DNA of 64,000 nt from Actinomyces sp. ZJ308 (lineage in GTDB: Bacteria; Actinomycetota; Actinomycetes; Actinomycetales; Actinomycetaceae): positions 1 through 64,000 of the forward strand of contig NZ_JAAIJY010000001.1 of the NCBI RefSeq assembly GCF_011752065.1, read 5' to 3'. Shown piece after piece: positions 41,336 to 48,550 of the stretch; within the stretch, counting starts at the first letter, position 1, and the number at the start of each line of letters is the position of its first letter. The position numbers were made by a program, and so were the translations under genes. The notes beneath the pieces were generated by a model. That model ran no database searches and was not told the DNA's origin. It worked only from the letters and a program-made list of their open reading frames with translations.

Positions 41336-42673
41336 GTGAAAGTCATTGAGGCCAGCCATGTCTACAAGGTCTTCGGGCGGCGACCGTCCGACGGCGTCAA
41401 GAAGCTCAAGTCAGGCAGGACGCGGGACGAGCTGAGGAAGTCGGGGCAGACCGCCGCCGTCATCGATACCTCCTTCGACGTCGACAAGGGAGAGATCTTC
41501 GTCGTCATGGGGCTGTCGGGCTCCGGCAAGTCCACGCTCATCCGTATGGTCAACGGTCTGCTGCCCATCACCGCGGGCAGCATGACCCTCTACGGGGAGG
41601 ACCTGGCCCACATCTCCAAGTCGAAGCTGCGCGACCTGCGCCGCAAACGCGTCTCCATGGTCTTCCAGAACTTCGCCCTCCTGCCGCACCGGACGGTGGG
41701 GGAGAACGCCGCCTACGGTCTGGAGATCCAGGGCGTGAGCCGTTCCGAGCGCGAGCGCCGGGCCGAGGAGGCCCTGTCCATGGTCGGTCTCGAGGGCTGG
41801 GGCGGCTACAAGCCGGGCGAGCTCTCCGGCGGGATGCGCCAGCGCGTGGGCCTGGCCCGGGCGCTGGCCGCCGAGACCGACATCCTGCTCATGGACGAGG
41901 CCTTCTCCGCGCTGGACCCGCTGATCCGCCGCGAGATGCAGGACCAGCTCATCGACCTCCAGGGCAAGCTCGGCAAGACGATCCTGTTCATCACCCACGA
42001 CCTCAACGAGGCCATGCGCCTGGGGGACCGGATCGCCATGATGCGCGACGGGCGCGTCGAGCAGGTCGGAACCGCCGAGGAGATCCTGCGCGACCCGGCC
42101 TCCGACTACGTCTCACGATTCGTGGCCGACGTCGACCGCACCCGGGTCCTGACGGCCGGCTCGATCGCGGAGCCGCCCTACGCGGTCCTGGGCTCGGACC
42201 GCAGCCCCCGCGCCGCCCACAAGCTCCTGCGGGAGAACCAGCCGCCGTGGTTGCTGGTGCAGAACCGTGACCGCTCGCCCTTCGGCTACGTGTGGGAGGA
42301 CGACGTCGCCCGTGCGGTCAAGGAGGACTCCGACGTCCTGCCGCTGTCCACGATTCACGAGATGCCGGTCGTGTCGCACTCGACCCCCGTCAACGAGCTG
42401 TTCGCCTACGCCGCTCAGCACGCCGCCCCCATCGTCGTCGTCGACGACGACGGACGGATCTCCGGTGTCATTCCGCGCGTCACGCTGCTGGCCGCCATCA
42501 GTGAGCAGAACCAGGACGTCAGCGCCTCCAGCGCCTCCAGTGCGGGGAGCCCCGAGCCCGCGACCTCCGGCGGCGCCCCGCAGGGCGCCGGGGACGAGCG
42601 GGCCGCAGAGCAGACCGACGAGCAGGCCGCCAAGGCCAGTGAGACCACCGAGGCCGAAGGAGCCGACGCCTGA
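41336..42673 (+). CDS. proV: glycine betaine/proline ABC transporter ATPase
   Basis: This 445-residue ATPase of the osmoprotectant importer has Walker A MGLSGSGKST (about residues 58-67), signature LSGGMRQRVGLARAL (about 162-176), Walker B DILLMDEAFSALDP and switch His FITHDLNEA. The opening IEASHVYKVFGRRP and QNFALLPHRTV are typical of ProV/OpuAA. Two CBS-like segments (about 270-400) follow, then a low-complexity Ala/Ser/Glu tail of 45 residues. The GTG start has GGAG at 4-5 nt. The stop overlaps the permease start (TGATG). Confidence 0.9.
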   Translation: MKVIEASHVYKVFGRRPSDGVKKLKSGRTRDELRKSGQTAAVIDTSFDVDKGEIFVVMGLSGSGKSTLIRMVNGLLPITAGSMTLYGEDLAHISKSKLRDLRRKRVSMVFQNFALLPHRTVGENAAYGLEIQGVSRSERERRAEEALSMVGLEGWGGYKPGELSGGMRQRVGLARALAAETDILLMDEAFSALDPLIRREMQDQLIDLQGKLGKTILFITHDLNEAMRLGDRIAMMRDGRVEQVGTAEEILRDPASDYVSRFVADVDRTRVLTAGSIAEPPYAVLGSDRSPRAAHKLLRENQPPWLLVQNRDRSPFGYVWEDDVARAVKEDSDVLPLSTIHEMPVVSHSTPVNELFAYAAQHAAPIVVVDDDGRISGVIPRVTLLAAISEQNQDVSASSASSAGSPEPATSGGAPQGAGDERAAEQTDEQAAKASETTEAEGADA

Positions 42674-43551
42674 TGATTCCCGTACAGACCCCCATCCCCA
42701 AGATTCCTCTGGGCTCGATGGTCGAGGTCCTCATCGACTGGATCCAGAACCATCTTCACGGGCTTCTCACCGTCGTCTCCCAGGCCGGAACCTCAGTCAA
42801 TGACACTCTCGTGGACCTGCTCCTGGCCGTGCCGCCCCTGCTGATGGTGGTCGTCTTCGCGCTCATCGCCTGGGTGGCGAAGTCGTGGAGGCTGGCCGTG
42901 GGGACCGCCGTCACCTTCCTGCTCATCATCTCCCTGGGACAGTGGCGCAACGCGATGGAGACACTGGTCCTGGTCACCCTGGCGACCCTGACCGCCCTTG
43001 TCTTCGCGATCCCCCTGGGGATCTGGGCCGCCCGCAACAAGTACGTCAGCGCGCTCGTCCGCCCGGTCCTCGACCTCATGCAGACGATGCCCGCCTTCGT
43101 CTACCTCATCCCCTCGGTCCTGTTCTTCTCCATCGGTGTGGTTCCCGGCATGTTCGCCACGCTCGTCTTCTCCATGCCTCCCGGGGTGCGCATGACCGAG
43201 CTGGGCATCAAGCAGGTGGACAAGGAGACCGTCGAGGCGGGGCGCTCCTTCGGCGCCACCGACTGGCAGATCCTCAGGGGCATCCAGCTTCCCCTGGCCG
43301 TTCCCACCATCATGGCCGGTGTCAACCAGGTCATCATGCTGGCCCTGTCGATGGCCGTCATCGCGGGCATGGTCGGGGCCGATGGCCTGGGGAAGGAAGT
43401 CGTCAACGCCCTGTCCACCATCGACATCGCCAAGGGCACCGAGGCGGGCCTGTCCATCGTGTTCCTGGCGATCTTCCTGGATCGGGTGACCGCGGCCCTC
43501 GGGGCGCCGCGGGAGGAGGGCTCGCTGCTCTCGCTCATCAAGAAGCGGTGA
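42673..43551 (+). CDS. proW: glycine betaine/proline ABC transporter permease
   Basis: This 292-residue membrane protein has about six or seven spans (LLMVVVFALIAWVAK, LAVGTAVTFLLIISLG, ETLVLVTLATLTALVFAIPLGIWAAR and others). The ProW/OpuAB signature VLDLMQTMPAFVYLIPSVLFF is near 135-155, and the EAA loop EAGRSFGATDWQILRGIQLPLAVP near 190-213. It forms the channel with ProV and delivers betaine or proline as osmolytes. Confidence 0.92.
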   Translation: MIPVQTPIPKIPLGSMVEVLIDWIQNHLHGLLTVVSQAGTSVNDTLVDLLLAVPPLLMVVVFALIAWVAKSWRLAVGTAVTFLLIISLGQWRNAMETLVLVTLATLTALVFAIPLGIWAARNKYVSALVRPVLDLMQTMPAFVYLIPSVLFFSIGVVPGMFATLVFSMPPGVRMTELGIKQVDKETVEAGRSFGATDWQILRGIQLPLAVPTIMAGVNQVIMLALSMAVIAGMVGADGLGKEVVNALSTIDIAKGTEAGLSIVFLAIFLDRVTAALGAPREEGSLLSLIKKR

Positions 43552-43626
43552 CCCATGACTCGACTGACTCGACGATGCCATTCCGCTCTGCCCTCGTCGG
43601 CGCCGGGCGCATATCGAAGGAACGCC

Positions 43627-44502
43627 ATGCAGACCTCCCGCCGCACGTTCACCACCGCCCTCGCCTCCCTGGCGGCAGCCGGCGCCCTGTCGGCCTGCGG
43701 CGGGGCATCCGGCGGGGGCAAGCGGCTTCGTCTCGGCTTCGTCCCGTCCTGGAGCGACGGGCTGTCCATGACCCACCTGCTCAAGACCCAGCTGGAGAAG
43801 GCCGGCTACCGGATCAAGCTCATGGACCTCAGTGAGGCCGGGCCGCTCTACGCGGGGCTCAGCCAGGGGGCGGTCGATCTCTACCCCTCGGCGTGGCCCG
43901 ACATCACCCACAAGGACTACATGGACAAGTACCGTAAGTACATCGAGGACCTGGGGACCTACTACGACTCGGCCAAGCTGTGCTGGTCCGTCCCGGACTA
44001 CTCCGCCATGACCTCGATCGAGGACATCAAGCCCCATGCCTCGCAGATCGACAACCGGATCGTCGGCATCGAGTCGGGGTCCGGCCTGGTCAAGGCCTCC
44101 GAGGAGGAGGTGATTCCGGCCTACGGCCTGCAGGACATGAAGTTCCTGACCTCCTCGACCGCGAGCATGCTCACCGAGCTCAAGAAGGCCGTTGACGCCA
44201 AGCAGGAGATCGTGGTCACCCTGTGGCACCCCTTCTGGGCGAACACCACCTTCAACATGCGTGACCTGGAGGATCCCAAGGGCGCCTTCGGCAAAGGGGA
44301 GGGTCTTCACTTCCTGGGACGGGAGGGCTTCGCGCAGGAGTATCCCGAGATCGCCACGTGGCTCGGCTCCATCAAGATGGATGAGGCCACCTACGGCGGC
44401 CTCGAGGACATGGTCGTCAACACCTATGGCAAGGGCAAGGAGGACCAGGCAGCCGTCGCCTGGTCCCAGGAGCACCCGCAGTACGACTTCAAGGAGTCCT
44501 GA
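43627..44502 (+). CDS. proX: glycine betaine/proline-binding lipoprotein
   Basis: The 291-residue OpuAC-family binding protein has the N-terminus MQTSRRTFTTALASLAAAG with lipobox LSACGG (Cys at about residue 25) and twin Arg. Trp-rich ligand-box segments are visible (FVPSWSDGL, YPSAWPDITHKDY, VTLWHPFWANTTF). Such Trp residues usually cage the quaternary amine. ATG 43627 has AAGGA six bases upstream; a longer in-frame start at 43555 lacks one. It is the last gene of the operon and is followed by a strong terminator. Confidence 0.88.
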   Translation: MQTSRRTFTTALASLAAAGALSACGGASGGGKRLRLGFVPSWSDGLSMTHLLKTQLEKAGYRIKLMDLSEAGPLYAGLSQGAVDLYPSAWPDITHKDYMDKYRKYIEDLGTYYDSAKLCWSVPDYSAMTSIEDIKPHASQIDNRIVGIESGSGLVKASEEEVIPAYGLQDMKFLTSSTASMLTELKKAVDAKQEIVVTLWHPFWANTTFNMRDLEDPKGAFGKGEGLHFLGREGFAQEYPEIATWLGSIKMDEATYGGLEDMVVNTYGKGKEDQAAVAWSQEHPQYDFKES

Positions 44503-44552
44503 CGCGGTACTGCCGCTCGCCCGTCCGTGCGGAGAGCGGCGTCTGAGGCCTC

Positions 44553-44589
44553 GTGATCCCGCCGTCGGCATGCCCGACGGCGGGATCAC
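44553..44589. terminator. bidirectional hairpin terminator
   Basis: GTGATCCCGCCGTCGG (44553-44568) pairs perfectly with CCGACGGCGGGATCAC (44574-44589) around CATGC. It lies between proX (rightward) and the leftward gene ending at 44595, only 5 bp from the latter, and can serve both. Confidence 0.75.
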
Positions 44590-44594
44590 CGCTG

Positions 44595-45125
44595 TCAGGA
44601 CGGAGCTGACGGGGAACCGTCAGGGCGGTGTGCCGTACCGGTGGAGGCGACGTCGTCCTGACGGCTGCGTTTCCTCATCTCCTCATGCGACATCGGTGTG
44701 GTCCACGGCTTGTCCAACGCGCAGGTCACGATGACCGAGGCGGCCCACGTGAGTGCGGTGAGGGGGATGAGGCGCGCCGGAGCGAAGAGCATGGTCGCGA
44801 TCGCCCCGCCGATGGCGGGCCAGGTAAGGGCCGAGGCGATCCGCTCGGCTCTGTTCATGTCGTTGGTGCGCTGGATACGCATGGTCAGGCGCATCGAGGA
44901 GGCGTCGAGGGCCTCGCGTACCGCGGTTGCCAGGATCGTGAACCCCGTGATCTGGTCGGAGCTGAGTCCGGTATGGGTGAGAGCGGACCAGATGGCCACT
45001 GCGATTCCGACAACGAGTGCCTCGAGGATCGCCAGGAGGATCCTTCCGGTGACCACTCCGGACAGGGGGACGGCCGGTGTCCAGTGCCCGTGGTCCGGTG
45101 TGTGAGCGATGCTGCGCGCACTCAT
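44595..45125 (-). CDS. hypothetical four-span membrane protein, paralogue of 45468-46040
   Basis: The protein is 176 residues, function not recognised. Four hydrophobic segments are visible: GVVTGRILLAILEALVVGIAVAIW, TGFTILATAVREALDASS, ASALTWPAIGGAIATMLF, and LIPLTALTWAASVIVTCALD. The conserved block AVREALDASSMRLTMRIQRTND (in part) recurs in the next gene as VREAVDASAHRLIMRAWRSRD, so these are paralogues. A basic cytoplasmic tail ends the protein. AGGAGG precedes ATG 45125 at 6 nt. Confidence 0.65.
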   Translation of the reverse strand: MSARSIAHTPDHGHWTPAVPLSGVVTGRILLAILEALVVGIAVAIWSALTHTGLSSDQITGFTILATAVREALDASSMRLTMRIQRTNDMNRAERIASALTWPAIGGAIATMLFAPARLIPLTALTWAASVIVTCALDKPWTTPMSHEEMRKRSRQDDVASTGTAHRPDGSPSAPS

Positions 45126-45260
45126 GTGCCCCTCCTACCGCCTTGCAGCCCACAGATGTCGCACCTCCACCCTAACGATGGCGTGAGCGCCGTCGCAGTT
45201 GATGCTCGTCGGTGGTGGCGAGCGGGTTCCGTCATCTTGACGTCCGCATCGGGTTATCGG

Positions 45261-45380
45261 TGTCCACAGAAATGACATTGGAAGGATCTTGGCGCACGAG
45301 GGGCGGGCAGATCGTTGGAATCACACCGATCCACCGGATCGAATCTGCGGGTTGGGGATCCAATGTCATTCCTGTGGACA
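45261..45380. repeat. 120-bp element with 21-bp terminal inverted repeats (MITE-like)
   Basis: The left arm 45261-45281 (TGTCCACAGAAATGACATTGG) and right arm 45360-45380 match as inverted repeats at 20 of 21 bases. The 78-bp interior has a further imperfect pair (GCAGATCG and CGAATCTGC), so the whole could fold back. It is non-coding, lies in the 342-bp gap between two tandem paralogous genes, and looks like a small non-autonomous transposable element or a structured RNA. No target-site duplication is obvious. The rest of the gap (45126-45260, 45381-45467) shows nothing else. Confidence 0.6.
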
Positions 45381-45467
45381 TTCCGGCGACGTGACGCGGG
45401 CTTCCTGGTGATCCGAGGCCGCCGCCCTTTCATCCGGCGCAGTGAATAAACCTCGGCGGTCCGGCGG

Positions 45468-46040
45468 CTACGGCGCTGGCCGGCTCAGCGCGATCCGGCT
45501 GAGCTCGGGGAGGTACCTGCGGCCGTCGCGGAAGTCGGCGGTGACGTACTCCGGCGGGATCGGCTGGGGCTGGTGGACGCGCTCCTGGATGGCGTCATAG
45601 CCGAGCGAGGTGTCCCACGGCCTCTCGATGACGGCGACGAAGGCCATGAACGGCAGCCATGTGAGAACCGTCAGCGCCGTCGTCGACGCCGGAGCGAGGA
45701 GCCGGGCGGCCAGGAACCCGGCGAATGCGGGGCAGATCACGGCAACGAGAGTCAGCAGGAGGCCATGAGCGTCCCGGGAGCGCCACGCCCGCATGATGAG
45801 CCGGTGCGCGGAGGCGTCGACGGCCTCGCGCACGGTCACCGCCACCAGGGAGAAGAGGATCACCCGGCCGAGTCCCAGGCCGGCCCCGGTCATAGCGGAC
45901 CAGGTCAGCACGATCACCGCCAGCCCGATGACGCCGGGCACTCCGAGAAGCAGGCGACCCACCACCATCGCGGAGACGGGGGTGACAGGCCTCCAACGTC
46001 CGTGTCCTGTCTCGCCTTGTCCCGTGCCGGTCCTGCTCAT
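45468..46040 (-). CDS. hypothetical four-span membrane protein, paralogue of 44595-45125
   Basis: The 190-residue protein has the same layout as its neighbour: hydrophilic head ending GHGRWRPVTP, then four spans (VSAMVVGRLLLGVPGVIGLAVIVLTW, VILFSLVAVTVREAVDAS, LLLTLVAVICPAFAGFLAA, ALTVLTWLPFMAFVAVIE), then a cytoplasmic tail with PWDTSLGYDAIQERV (neighbour: PWTTPMSHEEMRKR). Function unknown. ATG 46040 is chosen for AAGGGA five bases upstream; a longer frame begins at 46163 without a ribosome site. Confidence 0.65.
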   Translation of the reverse strand: MSRTGTGQGETGHGRWRPVTPVSAMVVGRLLLGVPGVIGLAVIVLTWSAMTGAGLGLGRVILFSLVAVTVREAVDASAHRLIMRAWRSRDAHGLLLTLVAVICPAFAGFLAARLLAPASTTALTVLTWLPFMAFVAVIERPWDTSLGYDAIQERVHQPQPIPPEYVTADFRDGRRYLPELSRIALSRPAP

Positions 46041-46191
46041 GGATTCCCTTCTGATCGGCCTGATCGTGGATTCAACCGTTTGAGTCATTCTACAAAGCCT
46101 GTGGGAGACGTCTCGCACTGACAGTAGCTCTCGGCGTCGGTACGGGGCGTGCCTTACCATCATCCCGGCTCACCGCACTGAAAGGACCCCT

Positions 46192-47232
46192 ATGACCTCG
46201 CTCGCCGCCCCTGACCCCACCGTCCTCGCCGGCCTCAAGGGCCGCAGCTTCCTCAAGGAGCTCGACTTCACCCCCGCCGAGTGGATGGCGCTTATCGAGC
46301 TGGCCGCCCAGCTCAAGGCGGCCAAGAAGGCCGGGCAGGAGGCTCGTCACCTGGAGGGTAAGAACATCGCCCTCGTCTTCGAGAAGACCTCGACGCGCAC
46401 CCGCTGCTCCTTCGAGGTCGGTTCCCACGACCAGGGCGCCCACGTCACCTACCTGGACCCCTCGGGCTCCCAGATGGGTCACAAGGAGTCCGTGGCGGAC
46501 ACCGCCCGGGTCCTGGGCCGCATGTTCGACGGCATCGAGTACCGCGGCGACAAGCAGTCCAAGGTCGAGGAGCTCGCCACCCTGTCCGGGGTGCCGGTGT
46601 GGAACGGGCTGACCGACGAGTGGCACCCCACCCAGATGCTGTGCGACTCCCTGACGATGCTGGAGCACGCGGGCAGGCCCGCCGGCGAGATCTCCTACGC
46701 CTACATCGGCGACGCCCGCTTCAACATGGGGCGCTCGCTGCTCGTCAACGGCGCGCTCCTGGGCGCCGACGTGCGCATCGTGGCGCCCAGGGAGCTGTGG
46801 CCCGACGAGGAGTGCATCGCGGCCGCCCGCCGGGTCGCCGAGTCCACCGGCGCCCGCGTCACCCTGACCGAGTCGGTCGAGGAGGGCGTCGCCGGCGTCG
46901 ACTTCGTCCACACCGACATCTGGGTCTCCATGGGTGAGCCCAAGGAGGTCTGGGACGAGCGCATCGCCCTGCTGCGCCCCTACCAGGTCAACGCCTCGCT
47001 CATGGAGATCGCCGGCCCGCAGGCCAGGTTCATGCACTGCCTGCCCGCCTACCACGACCGCAACACGACCGTGGGCGAGGAGATCTTCCAGGCCACCGGC
47101 ATGGACGGCGTCGAGGTCACCAACGACGTCTTCGAGTCCGAGGCCTCCATCGTCTTCGACCAGGCCGAGAACCGCATGCACACCATCAAGGCGGTGATGG
47201 TCGCCACCCTGGGCGACCGACCGGCGGACTGA
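46192..47232 (+). CDS. argF: ornithine carbamoyltransferase
   Basis: The enzyme interconverts ornithine plus carbamoyl phosphate with citrulline plus phosphate. The 346-residue protein is slightly longer than the usual 310-335. The carbamoyl-phosphate motif is STRTRCSFE (about 65-73). HPTQ lies in [11 protein letters not shown] (about 142-152), the ornithine loop in DIWVSMGE (about 242-249) and the catalytic Cys in FMHCLPAYH (about 280-288). AAGGA lies six bases before ATG 46192. It may be anabolic (argF) or catabolic (arcB); no other arginine gene adjoins it, although arcA is in the same window, so the symbol is tentative. Confidence 0.88.
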   Translation: MTSLAAPDPTVLAGLKGRSFLKELDFTPAEWMALIELAAQLKAAKKAGQEARHLEGKNIALVFEKTSTRTRCSFEVGSHDQGAHVTYLDPSGSQMGHKESVADTARVLGRMFDGIEYRGDKQSKVEELATLSGVPVWNGLTDEWHPTQMLCDSLTMLEHAGRPAGEISYAYIGDARFNMGRSLLVNGALLGADVRIVAPRELWPDEECIAAARRVAESTGARVTLTESVEEGVAGVDFVHTDIWVSMGEPKEVWDERIALLRPYQVNASLMEIAGPQARFMHCLPAYHDRNTTVGEEIFQATGMDGVEVTNDVFESEASIVFDQAENRMHTIKAVMVATLGDRPAD

Positions 47233-47357
47233 ACCGGCGGAACCGGCGGAGGGGCGGGCCCCGGCCGACGGCGTCGGACGGCACCCGTTCGGGCGTTCGT
47301 CGAGGTGGGGCCCGCCACCCTTGTCCCGGTTTCATCATGTTGATTGAAGATCGTGCG

Positions 47358-47363
47358 TATTCT
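47358..47363 (+). promoter_or_regulatory. -10 hexamer of probable leaderless menC mRNA
   Basis: TATTCT, six bases, then GTG 47370. No ribosome site precedes either this GTG or the alternative ATG 47337. Confidence 0.45.
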
Positions 47364-47369
47364 GTGATC

Positions 47370-48464
47370 GTGAGTCCGGACCATCAGCATGCCAGCGGCG
47401 AGATCGACATCGCCTCTCTTCATGCGCAGGACTCCACCGGCCTGCTGGATCGGATCGACCGCGCCGTAGTCTGGGACATCCCCCTGACGACGCCGTTTCG
47501 CGGCATCACCCGCCGTGACGGCGTCCTCCTCCACGGCCCCGGCGGCTGGGGCGAGGTTGCGCCGTTCTGGGACTACGGATCGGAGGCCGGCGCGCCCTGG
47601 CTCGCCTCCGGACTGTCCCAGGCCCTGGGAAACGCCTTCCTGCCCCGCTACCGCGAGACCATCTCCGTCAACGTCACGGTCCCCGAGGTCGGAGCCGAGG
47701 ACGCGGCCGAGATGGTGCGTTCCTCCGGGGCCAGGACCGCCAAGGTCAAGGTCTCCGGCAGGCGTGAGCATCGCTCCGCCGACCTGGAGCGGCTCGAGGC
47801 GGTCCGTTCAGCCCTCGGCCGTGCCGGCAGGGTGCGCATCGACGTCAACGGCGCCTGGGACGTGGACACCGCCCGCGAGAACCTGCCGCAGATGGACCGG
47901 GCCGCCGGGGGACTGGAGTACGTCGAGCAGCCCTGCGCCACCGTCTACGACCTGGCCGACCTGCGCCGCGCGGTCGACGTCCCCATCGCCGCGGACGAGT
48001 CGATCCGGCTGTCGGCCAACCCCCTGGAGGTCGTGCACCGGCGCGCGGCCGACGTCGCCATCCTCAAGGTCGCCCCGCTGGGCGGTGTGAACCGGGCCTT
48101 GGACATGGCCGAGCGCCTCGGTCTGCCTGCGGTCGTCTCCTCCGCCCTGGACACCTCCGTGGGGATCATGGCCGGCGCGACGCTCGCCTTCAGCCTGCCC
48201 GGCCTCGGTCACGCCTGCGGCCTGGGCACTGCGCGCCTGCTGACCCAGGACGTCGCCGAGCCCAGCGTCGTCCCCCGCGACGGGACCCTGCGCGTCGACG
48301 ACGGGGCCCCGGTCTCCGAGCGCCTCCTGAACGAGGTGAAGGCGGGGCCCTACCTCACCCGGCACTGGCAGACGCGTCTGCTGCACCTGGCCGGCGCCCT
48401 GCACGCCCGCCGCCAGCGTGAGGCCCGCGACCCGAGCCGGTCCGTGGCCGGGCTGCCGTTGTAA
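47370..48464 (+). CDS. menC: o-succinylbenzoate synthase
   Basis: This enolase-superfamily enzyme of menaquinone synthesis dehydrates the SHCHC intermediate to o-succinylbenzoate. The 364-residue protein has a capping domain (IDRAVVWDIPLTTPFRG) and a barrel. Catalytic and metal residues visible are Lys-x-Lys in TAKVKVSG, Asp in RIDVNGAWD, Glu in EYVEQP, Asp/Glu in IAADES and Lys in AILKVAPLGG. GTG 47370 is preferred because of the leaderless -10; ATG 47337 would add 11 residues. It lies 86 bp upstream of menD on the same strand. Confidence 0.88.
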   Translation: MSPDHQHASGEIDIASLHAQDSTGLLDRIDRAVVWDIPLTTPFRGITRRDGVLLHGPGGWGEVAPFWDYGSEAGAPWLASGLSQALGNAFLPRYRETISVNVTVPEVGAEDAAEMVRSSGARTAKVKVSGRREHRSADLERLEAVRSALGRAGRVRIDVNGAWDVDTARENLPQMDRAAGGLEYVEQPCATVYDLADLRRAVDVPIAADESIRLSANPLEVVHRRAADVAILKVAPLGGVNRALDMAERLGLPAVVSSALDTSVGIMAGATLAFSLPGLGHACGLGTARLLTQDVAEPSVVPRDGTLRVDDGAPVSERLLNEVKAGPYLTRHWQTRLLHLAGALHARRQREARDPSRSVAGLPL

Positions 48465-48537
48465 ATCCCGTTCGACCCGCGCCGCAGGTCCGCCGAACTG
48501 TGACGAATCGCAGCGGGAAGGAGGTCGGGCGCTCTCG

Positions 48538-48543
48538 TATTCT
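48538..48543 (+). promoter_or_regulatory. -10 hexamer of probable leaderless menD mRNA
   Basis: TATTCT, seven bases, then GTG 48551, with no ribosome site next to the GTG. This supports GTG 48551 over the in-frame start at 48500. Confidence 0.42.
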
Positions 48544-48550
48544 CACCCCT

